Source: CAYRWR01 sp964537555 (GTDB lineage: Bacteria; Spirochaetota; Brevinematia; Brevinematales; CAYRWR01). Taken from it: 64,000 nt of DNA. The translations under genes and the position numbers were made by a program. Location of the stretch: positions 62,001-126,000 of the forward strand of contig CAZIAD010000003.1 in NCBI GenBank assembly GCA_964537555.1, given 5' to 3'. Under the pieces are notes generated by a model. It did no database searches. It saw only the letters and a program-made list of their open reading frames with translations, and was not told the origin of the DNA. Of this stretch, positions 8,191 through 17,361 are shown in pieces; positions within the stretch are counted from its first letter, which is position 1; every line of letters begins with the position of its first letter.

Positions 8191-9663
8191 TCAGGGTTCC
8201 TGGGGCTGGAAGCGGTCTTTATCTTTCATATAAGACTGCCTATGAATGTGAGGGTTCTTCCAGTTTAAGAGATTTTTTTTCTCCTGATCCGGCACGAGGG
8301 CCAGATACTGCTGCCATTGAGATTCTTTCATGAGAGTATAGCCCCCCGGCATAAAATAGACATCCTCTATATGCTTCATCTTTGATTTAAAGTCATCCCT
8401 GTCAATTCCATAAGCCATTCTCATCACGGTCCTGTTGGTATGTTTTTCTTCAGACAGAAAATGATAGGCATCCCCCATTTCCCTGTAACAATAAAAATAA
8501 TCAAAGCCCAGGTGTACGATCAGCAAATGGTCATCCGGTAATTCCATAAGGGGCAGTAAGTCATGGTAGAGGGCGTAGTCAAAATGGGACCCCTTTCTGA
8601 TCACCTCACTGGAATAGAATAGATAAACCAGCATCACCACTGAAATAAGTGATAAAGTGACGAGCCTGATCCTGGAAAGAGCCGCCCCTATGAAGGCCGA
8701 GGCCGGAAGCGGCAACAGGATGAACATCCTGAAAGCCAGATTGTCCCCTCCGAACACAAAGAAGGGATTGATGATCAGAGCGTAAAGGATCAGCATAAAA
8801 ACCATAAACACTTTGCTTATTTTATCTGACTGTTTCCAGCTCAAAACCAGGCTAAGAGGGGACAGGATGAGCAGAATCACTTCTATGTTAATGAGCCAGG
8901 GAAGTTGTTGCATACGGATATAGGATAAGGGGGCCAGCTGGGGCCGGATACTAAACAGGCCCTGCAGTCTGACAAAATCATGGATATTGATGATATTGGG
9001 AAAGGCCAGTCCAGCACCCAGGACTGCCAGCACCGCACCCAGCCCCAGGCTGGCCAACAGGATGGCCTTCTTCCTGAGTTTATAGGCCAGGACCATCATG
9101 AGAAATAATAAAGCCAGGCCTGCCATCAGCTTGTGGCTGAATAAGACCAATAAAAAACAAAGCAGTAAGACAATATAATCTTTTACTTTTTCCCCTTTTT
9201 TCAGTACCAGAATGATCTGGTCGAGAAAGAAGAGAAAGAATAATATACCGCCCAGGTTTTTCACATAATCCATCACAAACAGGAAAGAAAAATGACTGGA
9301 GGATAAGATAAGAGCCATGACCAGGCCTGCAGTCTTACCAGCCAGTCTCTTCCCGATCTGGTAAGCTGGGATGAGGGTCAGGGCTGACATGAGTGCCACC
9401 GCGATTTTATTAGAGATGACCGGGTTTTTGAAAAGGAGAGAAAAATAGGTGAGAAATCTGAGTATTACAGAGGAATCAGGATCAAAATAATACCCGTGAT
9501 CAAAAAAATGACGGATCTGATTAGCATAATAATATCCATCAGCACCCAGGGCATAGGGAGATGAAAACAAAGTGATCAGCCTGAGTATTAACACAGTCAG
9601 CACCATCAGTACCAGGATCACTTCGTGCCGGTACTTCAATAGAAAGCTCTGTAATTTTTTCAT
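8191..9663 (-). CDS. polytopic membrane protein, GT-C glycosyltransferase-like
   Basis: Integral membrane protein of 490 residues with about ten hydrophobic segments and a soluble C-terminal tail of roughly 130 residues. The first extracytoplasmic loop contains GADGYYYANQIRHF, which resembles the acidic catalytic loop of GT-C glycosyltransferases (STT3, ArnT and PMT type) that use lipid-linked sugars. This is the most likely role, but acceptor and donor are unknown. Start placed at the ATG at 9663 (MKKLQSF), preceded by GGGGAA; an in-frame ATG 16 codons upstream adds an unlikely N-terminal extension. It stands alone, with no other glycan genes beside it. Confidence 0.6.
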   Translation of the reverse strand: MKKLQSFLLKYRHEVILVLMVLTVLILRLITLFSSPYALGADGYYYANQIRHFFDHGYYFDPDSSVILRFLTYFSLLFKNPVISNKIAVALMSALTLIPAYQIGKRLAGKTAGLVMALILSSSHFSFLFVMDYVKNLGGILFFLFFLDQIILVLKKGEKVKDYIVLLLCFLLVLFSHKLMAGLALLFLMMVLAYKLRKKAILLASLGLGAVLAVLGAGLAFPNIINIHDFVRLQGLFSIRPQLAPLSYIRMQQLPWLINIEVILLILSPLSLVLSWKQSDKISKVFMVFMLILYALIINPFFVFGGDNLAFRMFILLPLPASAFIGAALSRIRLVTLSLISVVMLVYLFYSSEVIRKGSHFDYALYHDLLPLMELPDDHLLIVHLGFDYFYCYREMGDAYHFLSEEKHTNRTVMRMAYGIDRDDFKSKMKHIEDVYFMPGGYTLMKESQWQQYLALVPDQEKKNLLNWKNPHIHRQSYMKDKDRFQPQEP

Positions 9664-9773
9664 ATTTTCCCCGAAAATGAATAAAGAAATACTTAACCTG
9701 AGCCTAATCATATCTCATATCTCTGCTTTTGTCTAACTATGAGATTAGATCCCCGGAGCAGTAAAACCCTATA

Positions 9774-10199
9774 TCAGCACTTCAGCCCGGTCCCCAGTTT
9801 AGCTTTGATTTTCCAGCCCCTCAGCTCAGGGGGGAAGACTATAGTCCGAAAATGCTCCAGCATGGCCTTCCTGAACTCCGGTGATGCCGTTTCTCCACAC
9901 ACATTTTCACGGAGGATGCTTATATCCCGTATCCGGCCCTGAAGATCAATATCCAGGATGACGTCCAGATAAATGTATTCGCATCCGGAACAACTCATCT
10001 CCAGGTCAAATACCTTTAATATTTGCCAGTAATTTTCTCTCATCCATTGCTCTTTGAGGGTATTCCAGGCTTTCCACTGGGGGCCAGGCAGTTCATATTC
10101 TTTGGTTGATTTTAGGATGTCTTCACTCTTAATATGCCTGGCACAGGAAAGATCTATTATTGTCAGTAATAAAAGCAATGCCATCCCTATTTTTTTCAT
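9774..10199 (-). CDS. lipoprotein with TonB C-terminal-like fold
   Basis: Predicted lipoprotein of 141 residues with Cys19 in a DLSC box. Residues about 75-141 follow the TonB C-terminal pattern: a strand with hydrophobics and Asp (DVILDIDLQGRI), an ISILREN strand, a helix (PEFRKAMLEHF) and a final F.P strand. In energy transducers this fold meets TonB-box receptors, but there is no membrane helix or Pro-rich linker here, so it is not a complete TonB. Extra cysteines (SCSGC near 70, VCGE near 100, terminal Cys) may form disulfides. AGAGGT precedes the ATG. Function unknown. Confidence 0.55.
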   Translation of the reverse strand: MKKIGMALLLLLTIIDLSCARHIKSEDILKSTKEYELPGPQWKAWNTLKEQWMRENYWQILKVFDLEMSCSGCEYIYLDVILDIDLQGRIRDISILRENVCGETASPEFRKAMLEHFRTIVFPPELRGWKIKAKLGTGLKC

Positions 10200-10314
10200 G
10201 ACTTACCTCTTTAATTTCAGGGCTACTTCCTCTGTTTTATTATAATCAATGATGAGCCCTTTTACCAGTAAAAGCATTAAATGGATAAAAGCTATGATAA
10301 AAATACTGTCAGCA

Positions 10315-10349
10315 TAAAAAAAACCCTGAAGGCATTCGCTTCAGGGTTT
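10315..10349 (-). terminator. rho-independent terminator of the CBM20 lipoprotein gene
   Basis: An 11-bp perfect stem (10321-10331 with 10339-10349), 7-base loop, and a T-run on the minus strand, 22 bases past the lipoprotein stop. Confidence 0.85.
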
Positions 10350-10370
10350 ATTAAACTTATGTACTGATTA

Positions 10371-11675
10371 TCAGAAACGGGGATTGGCGGTGATGGAGAC
10401 GTCGATATAACTGGGGTTGGGTACAACCCTGTCGCTGCCGCTTTCCCAAATAACACCGGCAGTTGGGATACTGTCACCGTCTACCCAGGGAGCTTTCACT
10501 ATCTTGAAGGGGAGCCCTATTGGCAGATATTTAGAGAATGTCCAGCATCCCCGGGTGTTATCATAATCCATTTTGTAGGCCTGGCTCCACTGGCCCAGGT
10601 AGGAGGTATCCCCGGTGATATACAGGGCATTTCCAAATCCCGCTTCAGCATAGGCGTTCACAGAGACCAGGGTGGGAGCTGTACGTATTTCTACATTATT
10701 AGTCTGATTGGCCTCTACTGTCACATCTTCGATATAGCGGGACATGATAGAATGGCTGCTGGTCATTTTAAACATACTCAAATCCTGCACGCCCTGTTCC
10801 AGAGCTACTGTGACAGTACCATTTACATCGGTAGTCCCCAACAGGTAACCACCATGCCAGTCTCCCAGGTATATTCCGGCAGCGTTCACAGGAGACGCTG
10901 TCAGTCCGCCATTTTCATATCTTTCTGTAAGAACCTGGAGTTTAACATAGCCGAAATTAGTAAGGGGAGCCTGGGTGAGTTCAAGGGTATTGCTCAGGGT
11001 ATCCTGGTTTCCATCAATGGTAAAGGACACAGATCCAGTGTATCTGGCACCCGCAATCACATCATCAAATTTTACGGTATAGCTGCCTTTGAGCAGTCCG
11101 CTCACCGGGGAATACACACTGCTTTGATCTTCGGAATCAGTATAGATATAATTCCAGCCGGTCTTTTGATCAGCTTCGTATTTCCAGGTCTTCAGCCCCT
11201 GGAAGTCAGATGCCACCAGGCCTGAAGGGACATTTATCTTTATATGGGCATTCCAGGTCTTTTCATATATGCTGTAGTAAGCATTATTGTCATTGAAGGT
11301 TATGATGTAGGTCTTACCGGGAGTCACCGGGATATTTTTACCATTCTGGTCACCCATATGGTCATTATTATTATCCCCAAAATTCAGGCTCCAATCCCCA
11401 TATATATCAAACTTAAAACTCTGATCAGCACTTTCTGTAAAAGTGATCTCTGCCTGCCAGTAATTGTCTGCAGTCAGTGTCATGGGGGTGATGTCCCACC
11501 CGTTAAAAGATCCGCGCAGATATACCTGCTGGTAGCTGGCCTCATAGCCATTGATCTGATAATTAGCAGAAGCACTGTTATTCAGCCCGGTTTCACCTGT
11601 TTCAGGGCCGAAAGAACAGGCAAAGTTTAAAAGCATAGCACTCAAAGCTATCATTCCTAAAAATCTCTTATTCAT
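10371..11675 (-). CDS. starch-binding lipoprotein (CBM26/SusE-like and CBM20 modules)
   Basis: Predicted lipoprotein of 434 residues (Cys20 in the NFAC box) with no catalytic domain. Near the N-terminus (about 45-140) is a starch-binding module with YLRGSFNGW and the strand pattern of CBM26/SusE-type domains. A central region (145-335) resembles surface beta-sandwich repeats. The C-terminus (about 345-434) is CBM20-like: LYITGDTSYLGQW, then FKIVKAPW and WESGSDR, the usual glucan-contact strand. It should hold starch or glycogen at the cell surface. Promoter with 17-bp spacing at 11707-11735, three ATGCAC half-sites just upstream, and its own terminator. CAGGAGAG precedes the ATG. Confidence 0.75.
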   Translation of the reverse strand: MNKRFLGMIALSAMLLNFACSFGPETGETGLNNSASANYQINGYEASYQQVYLRGSFNGWDITPMTLTADNYWQAEITFTESADQSFKFDIYGDWSLNFGDNNNDHMGDQNGKNIPVTPGKTYIITFNDNNAYYSIYEKTWNAHIKINVPSGLVASDFQGLKTWKYEADQKTGWNYIYTDSEDQSSVYSPVSGLLKGSYTVKFDDVIAGARYTGSVSFTIDGNQDTLSNTLELTQAPLTNFGYVKLQVLTERYENGGLTASPVNAAGIYLGDWHGGYLLGTTDVNGTVTVALEQGVQDLSMFKMTSSHSIMSRYIEDVTVEANQTNNVEIRTAPTLVSVNAYAEAGFGNALYITGDTSYLGQWSQAYKMDYDNTRGCWTFSKYLPIGLPFKIVKAPWVDGDSIPTAGVIWESGSDRVVPNPSYIDVSITANPRF

Positions 11676-11706
11676 CTGAGCTCTCCTGTAAATTTTTCAT
11701 GTAATG

Positions 11707-11735
11707 ATTATACCAGATTCAGCACTATTGGTCAA
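11707..11735 (-). promoter_or_regulatory. promoter of the CBM20 lipoprotein gene
   Basis: On the minus strand: TTGACC (11735-11730), 17-base spacer, TATAAT (11712-11707). Confidence 0.65.
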
Positions 11736-11739
11736 CTTC

Positions 11740-11776
11740 ATGCACTCTTTTGGTGCATTTTGACTCTTTAATGCAC
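11740..11776. promoter_or_regulatory. three ATGCAC half-sites, likely regulator binding region
   Basis: ATGCAC at 11740-11745, its complement GTGCAT at 11753-11758, and ATGCAC again at 11771-11776. The three alternate in orientation with 7- and 12-base gaps and start five bases upstream of the -35 box of the starch-binding lipoprotein gene, where an activator would sit. Confidence 0.5.
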
Positions 11777-11877
11777 TTTTATAAAATGGGCTGTCCGGAC
11801 TTTTCAGGAGAGTAATATTGGAACACCGAAAAGAGGCAAGATCCTGTGCGGATGTATTTTCTGATTTACTGCTTAAA

Positions 11878-11906
11878 TTGAATTAACAGAAAAAATATTT
11901 TAAAAT
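11878..11906 (+). promoter_or_regulatory. promoter giving a possibly leaderless mRNA
   Basis: TTGAAT at 11878-11883, 17-base spacer, TAAAAT at 11901-11906. The ATG at 11912 is only five bases past the -10 box, so transcription would start at or next to the start codon. Confidence 0.4.
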
Positions 11907-11911
11907 ACTGT

Positions 11912-12775
11912 ATGAATAAAAAAGTTTTGATATTTTTGATAATCCCTCTTGTGCTGATCTTTGTGGTTATTATGTTTAAGAAGGCCTCCCAGACCCTGCC
12001 CTGGCCTTCTTCCCCTTTGTATCAGCCCCCTGCTGGCAACCCCACCTGGAAGCCCTCATCTGACAAAGCTGTGATTATGCAGCAAATAGTCGGCCATTAT
12101 GCCCATTATGATATAGTATCCTATGAAGATATGACTACCAGTTCACCCATGCGTACCTTTATCATCTCTTATGGCTTTACTGATTTCTTTATCCGGGAGG
12201 GCAAATTATTTCAGTCAGACCGTTTCGTACATGCCGAACAAAAGCTCAATCAAAAAAACACCACATCCCGGCTCAGCGATAAAGCGGTGCAGGCTATTGA
12301 TGCCCGTATCACTGAAGTCAGCTTAAGCTACACTAATGGCACCTGGTATCTGTTCCGGCCCCCTAGCCCTGTACTTCTGGGTATTAATGGAGACCCCGGC
12401 CTTCCCCTGTCGCAGGATCCGGCTGACCCTCAGCTGACCGATCCCGATGAAGATGGATTCCCTGGTGTCACTGTGAGCCTGGATATCGGTGGAGTGCTGA
12501 AAGGGGATATTTATATCACCAGAAAAGAGGTGTACCAGAACCATCTGAAAATAATCTCACCTGACCTTATGCAGGGCTATGTTGTGGACTCATCGGAACA
12601 ATTCGTAGCAGGTGCCACTCTGTCCTTTCTGAATCGGCCCTCTCACAATAAACAACATCCGGATCCGGGCATGAACCCTATCATTCTGAGACGGGTAGAT
12701 CCTTCAGTAGACACCTGGGAAGAATTGCAGACTATCAGGGACGATCTGTTTCCGGCAGAACCTTCTTTCTATTGA
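11912..12775 (+). CDS. secreted or membrane-anchored protein with a DPDxDG motif
   Basis: Protein of 287 residues, not recognised as a named family. An N-terminal hydrophobic segment (about 4-22) acts as signal or anchor; the rest is outside the cytoplasm. Near residues 172-185 it has LTDPDEDGFPGVTV, a calcium-loop-like Asp-rich motif known from many secreted proteins of unknown function. No catalytic motif is visible. No ribosome binding site precedes the ATG and the -10 box lies five bases upstream, so the message may be leaderless. It is divergent from the starch-binding lipoprotein gene; joint control through the shared region is possible. Confidence 0.55.
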   Translation: MNKKVLIFLIIPLVLIFVVIMFKKASQTLPWPSSPLYQPPAGNPTWKPSSDKAVIMQQIVGHYAHYDIVSYEDMTTSSPMRTFIISYGFTDFFIREGKLFQSDRFVHAEQKLNQKNTTSRLSDKAVQAIDARITEVSLSYTNGTWYLFRPPSPVLLGINGDPGLPLSQDPADPQLTDPDEDGFPGVTVSLDIGGVLKGDIYITRKEVYQNHLKIISPDLMQGYVVDSSEQFVAGATLSFLNRPSHNKQHPDPGMNPIILRRVDPSVDTWEELQTIRDDLFPAEPSFY

Positions 12776-12783
12776 AAATATGC

Positions 12784-13752
12784 TTATTTGGTACTCTTTT
12801 CCAGTCCGCACAATTGATTACTGATAGAAAATATCTCCGTGGCTGCTTCTCTGTCACTGGCAGGAGGGGCAGGATCTTCCAGAGTAGTCAGGTTGAAAAA
12901 TTTACCATTGATATCTCTGACTTCATCAGAGACCCCCAGATAATAGAGTGCCTCGGCTGAGATCTCCGGTGTTTTAAAGTTTCTTTCCAGCACTTTTTCC
13001 TTATACCACTTGTATATTTTACCATTATCCTTTCCAGCTTCTGTCTTTACAGCACCGGGGTGCATGGCATTGATAGTCACACCACTGCCCTCCAGCTGCT
13101 CTGCAAATACCAGCATGGTCAGCAGCTGAGACAGCTTGGCCGACCCATAACTGCCCAGCCCGGAATATCTGCGCTTAGTCCACTGCAGATCATCCTGCAC
13201 CAGGCCCCACATGGCAAAGCGATGCCCTTCTGAGTTGACCAGAATGATACGCCCTTTTTTCTGCTTTTTAAACACCGGCAGCAGCACACTGTTCAGATAA
13301 AAGGAGGAAAGATGATTGACTACAAATACTGTCTCAAAACCCTCTTCTGTCTCAGCTCTGCGGTTGAGATATACGCCGGCATTATGGATCAGCACATCAA
13401 TTGTCCGGCCCAGTTTAAGGAGCTGCCCGGCCAGGCTTTTTACCTGGGACATGCTGCTAAAATCTGTGATCATGATATCGCATTTGACTTTATACTTTTC
13501 TTTTATTTCTTTACTTAAGGCTTCAGATTTTTCCTGATTCCGGTTAATACAGATCAGATCGGCACCCATGGCAGCATACTTATGGGCGGCATAGTAGCCG
13601 ATACCGGCTGTAGCCCCGGTAATCACCACCAGCTTCGATTTGCTGGTATCCGCACATGATTTGGGATCAGCCTTGGCATTTTTAAACATCGCGGCCACAT
13701 TTTTAACACTATATGCTCTGAAATACTTAGACATTCGTTTGAATACACTCAT
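12784..13752 (-). CDS. short-chain dehydrogenase/reductase
   Basis: NAD(P)-dependent oxidoreductase of the SDR superfamily, 322 residues, closest in style to retinol dehydrogenase/WW-domain-oxidoreductase-like proteins. The Rossmann motif TGATAGIG lies near residues 45-52, INR near 76 suggests NADP preference, HNAG near 127, the catalytic Ser near 160, and YGSAK (Tyr and Lys) near 190. A 40-residue N-terminal extension precedes the fold. The substrate cannot be told. AGGAAA lies before the ATG. It is not clearly in an operon. Confidence 0.8.
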   Translation of the reverse strand: MSVFKRMSKYFRAYSVKNVAAMFKNAKADPKSCADTSKSKLVVITGATAGIGYYAAHKYAAMGADLICINRNQEKSEALSKEIKEKYKVKCDIMITDFSSMSQVKSLAGQLLKLGRTIDVLIHNAGVYLNRRAETEEGFETVFVVNHLSSFYLNSVLLPVFKKQKKGRIILVNSEGHRFAMWGLVQDDLQWTKRRYSGLGSYGSAKLSQLLTMLVFAEQLEGSGVTINAMHPGAVKTEAGKDNGKIYKWYKEKVLERNFKTPEISAEALYYLGVSDEVRDINGKFFNLTTLEDPAPPASDREAATEIFSISNQLCGLEKSTK

Positions 13753-13879
13753 TTTCCTAATCCTGCTTTTTATATATTTGACACCAGCTCTTAATTCTAC
13801 ACTAGATTCCCTGAAATTTCCAGATTGGGCATGTTAAGCTTTTATTCACCTGTAAGTATACTTCCTGACCAGGATAATA

Positions 13880-13913
13880 AAAAAGCCCGGCTTCATTATG
13901 AGACGGGCTTTTT
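13880..13913 (-). terminator. rho-independent terminator of the beta-propeller gene
   Basis: A 10-bp stem (13880-13889 with 13904-13913), 14-base loop, and T-run on the minus strand, 26 bases past the gene stop. Confidence 0.8.
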
Positions 13914-13938
13914 ATACTCCATTCTTTAAAATCGAAAT

Positions 13939-15603
13939 CTACTTTGACATTGCTCTGTCAGTCTTCTCTCCCTGAGGCCTGATATACACGGGTAAGACCC
14001 ACTTCCAGTACTCAGGCTGGCTATTGTCCATTTTCAGGAGATAATGTCTTTCAGAAGTCTTATTGATCTCACCGCTATACCAGGCTCCATCGATCTTAGC
14101 CTTTACTTTCTGCCCCGGCTTAAAAGTACTCAGATCATTCTTTAAATGGGAGGAATGAGAAACAATGTTCTGGTTTATTTTATCTCCGGGTATATTACCG
14201 GTGTATCGCAGGAGATAGTCATAGCTCCCCTCCCCGTTTTTAATAGAAGACAGTCCATAAATATAGCGGCTAATGCCCTTACCATACATAGTCCCTCTTT
14301 CACTGCCCAGCCCGGCCAGCTGTGTGGCGCCTTTCAGCTTACCATCCAGATCAATAGTGAGGAGCAGCAGGTCTGTCTTATAGCTATCGCTATTAGATTC
14401 CCGGAATGTCTTGCCCTGTATCTTAATCGTTCTAGCAAAAGTCATAAGAAAATCTATACTGTTATCAGACAATATAAGGCTCTCTCCCCGGTCATAGCCT
14501 TCTCCCTCAGGCTGTACTATCCATTCCACTTCCTTCATGTCTCTGACTTTTAGCAGAAAGGCATCTTCTGTGCCGGAAGTCGCTCCATATAGCTGCTTTT
14601 GCTCTGTGGGAGGTTTTTGGCCCTTATGGTCCCAGATATATTTCCCCTGGATATAGCCGCATAGATAGGCATTTCCGGAATCGTCCACGGCGAGATCGAC
14701 CAGATCCAGGGAGTCCACTTTTTCGATATTTCGAAATACCGAGATCAGTTTTCCCTCTGGACTGAATTTGGCCACAAAGGTCTCGGAGTCATAGAGTAAT
14801 TCTCCTGGGCCATAAGTGATCCCTGTAGATTCCTGAGATGTGTCACTTCCTATCAGGGCTTTCCCGTCAAAATGTCCGCCCACATAGACATTTCCCTGAG
14901 GATCAGAGGCGACCTGGTTGACCAGAGTGAGAGGAGGCTGGACCCTGGGCAGGTCTTTTCCTCCTGATATCTGCACAGTCCACAGTACCTTGCCGTCCGG
15001 GCTGACTTTGGCCAGCACAAAATTTTTAGTGTAACCCGGAATCAGGGTCTTTCCCCCCAGAACATCCCTGCTTCCATCCGGCTCGACCATCATGAGGATA
15101 TTGCCGGCCTTATCATGATTGATATCCCGTACCATGCCCCCGGTACCCAGTACCCACTGCCACTTTCCCTGGCTGTTTAGTTTAGACAAAAAGCCTTTGT
15201 TTTCATAATTGATCATCCGGGGACTATCCTCAAATAATCCCGCTTCTTCCATATCACCGCCTATATAGAAGTCTTGGTTGAATTCCAGGCCGGCCCTGAC
15301 CATGACCTTTTTCGGGAAGGGTTTAAGCCATAGCGTATTTCCCTTGTCATCTGTATTTTGCAGGTAATAAGTGAGCTCATACTTACCATCAGATTTCATG
15401 GGTGGCGCTATTTTTTTACCTTCAATATATACCGGATTACCAAACCACCCTATGATCAATGCACTTCCGTCAGACTTAGGTACCAGACGCATATACCGGG
15501 CCTCAGAATCCTGAAACCAGTATTCCTGGCTATGCCCTAAAATGGGCTGGAATGCCAGTACCAGCAGTATATGTAAGCCAAAAAATAAAAATGATCTTTT
15601 CAA
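13939..15603 (-). CDS. secreted beta-propeller (SBBP-like) protein with a Tudor/SH3-like tail
   Basis: Exported protein of 554 residues. A signal peptide (to about residue 25, LGHSQ) is followed by repeated strands of the type NVYVGGHFDG, NAYLCGYIQG and DFYIGGDMEE, each near a GK..W or KFSPEGKL unit, as in SBBP-type beta-propellers. The last 60 residues (KPGQKVKAKIDGAWYSGEI...) resemble a Tudor/SH3-like barrel, a module mostly seen in intracellular proteins and unusual on a secreted one. A TTG start at 15603 is chosen because GGGAGG at 15616-15611 lies seven bases before it; an ATG five codons upstream would put that site inside the gene. Promoter at 15647-15675 and terminator at 13880. Function unknown. 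Confidence 0.65.
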   Translation of the reverse strand: MKRSFLFFGLHILLVLAFQPILGHSQEYWFQDSEARYMRLVPKSDGSALIIGWFGNPVYIEGKKIAPPMKSDGKYELTYYLQNTDDKGNTLWLKPFPKKVMVRAGLEFNQDFYIGGDMEEAGLFEDSPRMINYENKGFLSKLNSQGKWQWVLGTGGMVRDINHDKAGNILMMVEPDGSRDVLGGKTLIPGYTKNFVLAKVSPDGKVLWTVQISGGKDLPRVQPPLTLVNQVASDPQGNVYVGGHFDGKALIGSDTSQESTGITYGPGELLYDSETFVAKFSPEGKLISVFRNIEKVDSLDLVDLAVDDSGNAYLCGYIQGKYIWDHKGQKPPTEQKQLYGATSGTEDAFLLKVRDMKEVEWIVQPEGEGYDRGESLILSDNSIDFLMTFARTIKIQGKTFRESNSDSYKTDLLLLTIDLDGKLKGATQLAGLGSERGTMYGKGISRYIYGLSSIKNGEGSYDYLLRYTGNIPGDKINQNIVSHSSHLKNDLSTFKPGQKVKAKIDGAWYSGEINKTSERHYLLKMDNSQPEYWKWVLPVYIRPQGEKTDRAMSK

Positions 15604-15902
15604 AATACGACCTCCCATAAAACCTAATAAGTATTGTTTTCATCAAAAGATATCACAAAAGAGGGTTTAAATCAATGTAATGCTAAAAGAATTTGAGGGA
15701 ATAGAACTCACTGAATGAAAATTACTTTATTCATCACCCATTAATGAAGCAGTTCATAATGAAATAGAATTACCTTAAAGTAAAGACGCATAAAAGAATT
15801 GAACAGATTATTACATTTACAAACACACAAACACAGAAGGTATCGTGCTCAATGAATAAAGTGATCTGAATTTCATATCGAGATTAATCCTAAAAGATTA
15901 TG
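15604..15902. other. AT-rich intergenic region
   Basis: It holds the ribosome binding site (15611-15616) and the promoter of the beta-propeller gene; the remainder is AT-rich and I see no gene or hairpin in it. Confidence 0.6.
15647..15675 (-). promoter_or_regulatory. promoter of the beta-propeller gene
   Basis: Minus strand: TTGATT (15675-15670), 17-base spacer, TATCTT (15652-15647). Confidence 0.45.
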
Positions 15903-17048
15903 CTAAATAACATCCTGAATGAATTCCCTGATATTTGCTACCTTTACTTTTTCATGTATAGCATAGGAGGATTCCACAGGAGCAATTATCCAGGCTTTCT
16001 CCAATCCCAGATCTTCAAACGCATTCCAGAATCCCTTAGTCACCTTGGGTGCACTAGAGACTTTTATCTCCACACCTATTCTCTTACTACCTTTGCTCAG
16101 TACCATATCCATCTCTGCCCCGGCAGAAGTACGATAGAAAGCAGCATCCCAGCCAGTCATTTGTGCGCAAATCTGTTCTACCACAAAAGATTCCCAGGAA
16201 TTTCCATATATGGGATGCCCCATAAGATCATTTGTATTTTCAATTCCCAGCAAGCAATGAAGTATACCTGTATCACGGATATAGACTTTGGGGGATTTTA
16301 CCAGTCTTTTCTTAATATTGACCTCTAATGGCTCCAAAACTCTCACCATAAATGTCTGAGTCAAGAGATCCACATAGGAGCGTAAGGTAGTATGACTGAC
16401 TCCCAAAGACTCACCTAATCTGGAGCTGTTTAATATCTGGCCACTGATATGAGCGATCATGGTCCACAATCTTTTTAAAGTCTGGGCCGGAATATTAAAG
16501 CCCAACTGGGGTATATCCCGTTCCAGATAGGTCTTTATAAATTCTCTTCTCCAGATAAAACTGCTCTCTGGCGAGTCCGCCAGAATACTGCGCGGATATC
16601 CACCCTGCAGCCAGATATTAAAAGTATCCCTCTCTTTTAATTCACTCTGTAAAAAAGGAGTCAGTTCCAGGTAGCCTATTCTGCCGGCTAATGACTCAGA
16701 GCTTTGACGTATTAGGTCCCGGGAAGCTGAGCCCAGCATCAGGACCTGTCCATTTCTCTTATGTTTATCCAGTATAGTGCGGAGCATAGGGAAAAGATCC
16801 GGCCTTAACTGTATCTCATCGATACAGATCAGCACTCCTTTATTTTGTGTAAAAAAAAGCGGAACATCTTCCAGCTTTTGCAGATCACTCTCATCTTCCA
16901 GATCCAGAAATATGGCCCCCGGATATTGTTCTACTACTTTCCGGGCCAGTGTGGATTTTCCACATTGCCGGGGCCCTAATAGGGCCACCGCAGGAAAAGT
17001 CTGTAAATACTTCTGTATCTCCGATTCCAGGTCTCTGGATATATACAT
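15903..17048 (-). CDS. AAA_14/DUF4143 family ATPase
   Basis: Protein of 381 residues of the common AAA_14 plus DUF4143 family. Walker A is GPRQCGKST (about 24-32), Walker B is VLICIDEIQ (about 70-78), and a sensor-like GSAS near 104 follows. The middle contains a winged-helix-like region (SSRLGESLGVSHTTLRSYV) and the C-terminal DUF4143 part holds GNSWESFVVEQI and a nuclease-like E(M)D...EIK pattern (AEMDMVL..GVEIK). Such proteins are frequent in bacterial and archaeal genomes; defence or toxin roles have been guessed but not shown for this type. The ATG at 17048 is preceded by GAGGAG; an ATG 17 codons upstream lacks a site. It appears monocistronic. Confidence 0.8.
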   Translation of the reverse strand: MYISRDLESEIQKYLQTFPAVALLGPRQCGKSTLARKVVEQYPGAIFLDLEDESDLQKLEDVPLFFTQNKGVLICIDEIQLRPDLFPMLRTILDKHKRNGQVLMLGSASRDLIRQSSESLAGRIGYLELTPFLQSELKERDTFNIWLQGGYPRSILADSPESSFIWRREFIKTYLERDIPQLGFNIPAQTLKRLWTMIAHISGQILNSSRLGESLGVSHTTLRSYVDLLTQTFMVRVLEPLEVNIKKRLVKSPKVYIRDTGILHCLLGIENTNDLMGHPIYGNSWESFVVEQICAQMTGWDAAFYRTSAGAEMDMVLSKGSKRIGVEIKVSSAPKVTKGFWNAFEDLGLEKAWIIAPVESSYAIHEKVKVANIREFIQDVI

Positions 17049-17312
17049 GGCATTTCTCCTCATCAACAATAGAATATCACTTATCCTTGTATATTGCAAG
17101 TTACATTAGCAATTTGAAAGGTAGTATTCAGTCTCATTTTTTTACAATCACATATCATTCCCCTGTTCGCTAAACCTGAATACAGGCTTATAATCTGGCT
17201 GAGAAATGCGGATGATATTTTCATTTAGCCCCATTTTTCAAATAATCTCCGTGATCTTTGTGCTGGTGCCTACCCTGAGCCCGTCAAAGGTTGAGAGGCC
17301 GCCCACAAAAAA
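17049..17312. other. intergenic region between ppdK and the AAA/DUF4143 gene
   Basis: No gene seen. A CCCTGAGCCCGTCAAAGG stretch near 17274 resembles a repeat common in intergenic DNA of many bacteria, but only one copy is present here. The ppdK terminator follows at 17306-17337. Confidence 0.5.
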
Positions 17313-17337
17313 AGCCCGCCTCCAAAGGAGACGGGCT
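17306..17337 (-). terminator. rho-independent terminator of ppdK
   Basis: An 11-bp stem with one mismatch (17313-17323 with 17327-17337), 3-base loop, and a T-run of seven on the minus strand. Confidence 0.85.
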
Positions 17338-17361
17338 AGAATTACCAATAAACTGTGTTGC

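Noticed and set aside
15903..17048. AAA_14/DUF4143 ATPase as a defence-system gene
   Set aside because: The family is widespread and the locus has no other defence or mobile genes.
17274..17300. CCTGAGCCCGTCAAAGG-type intergenic repeat
   Set aside because: Only one imperfect copy in the window, so a repeat family cannot be supported from this sequence.
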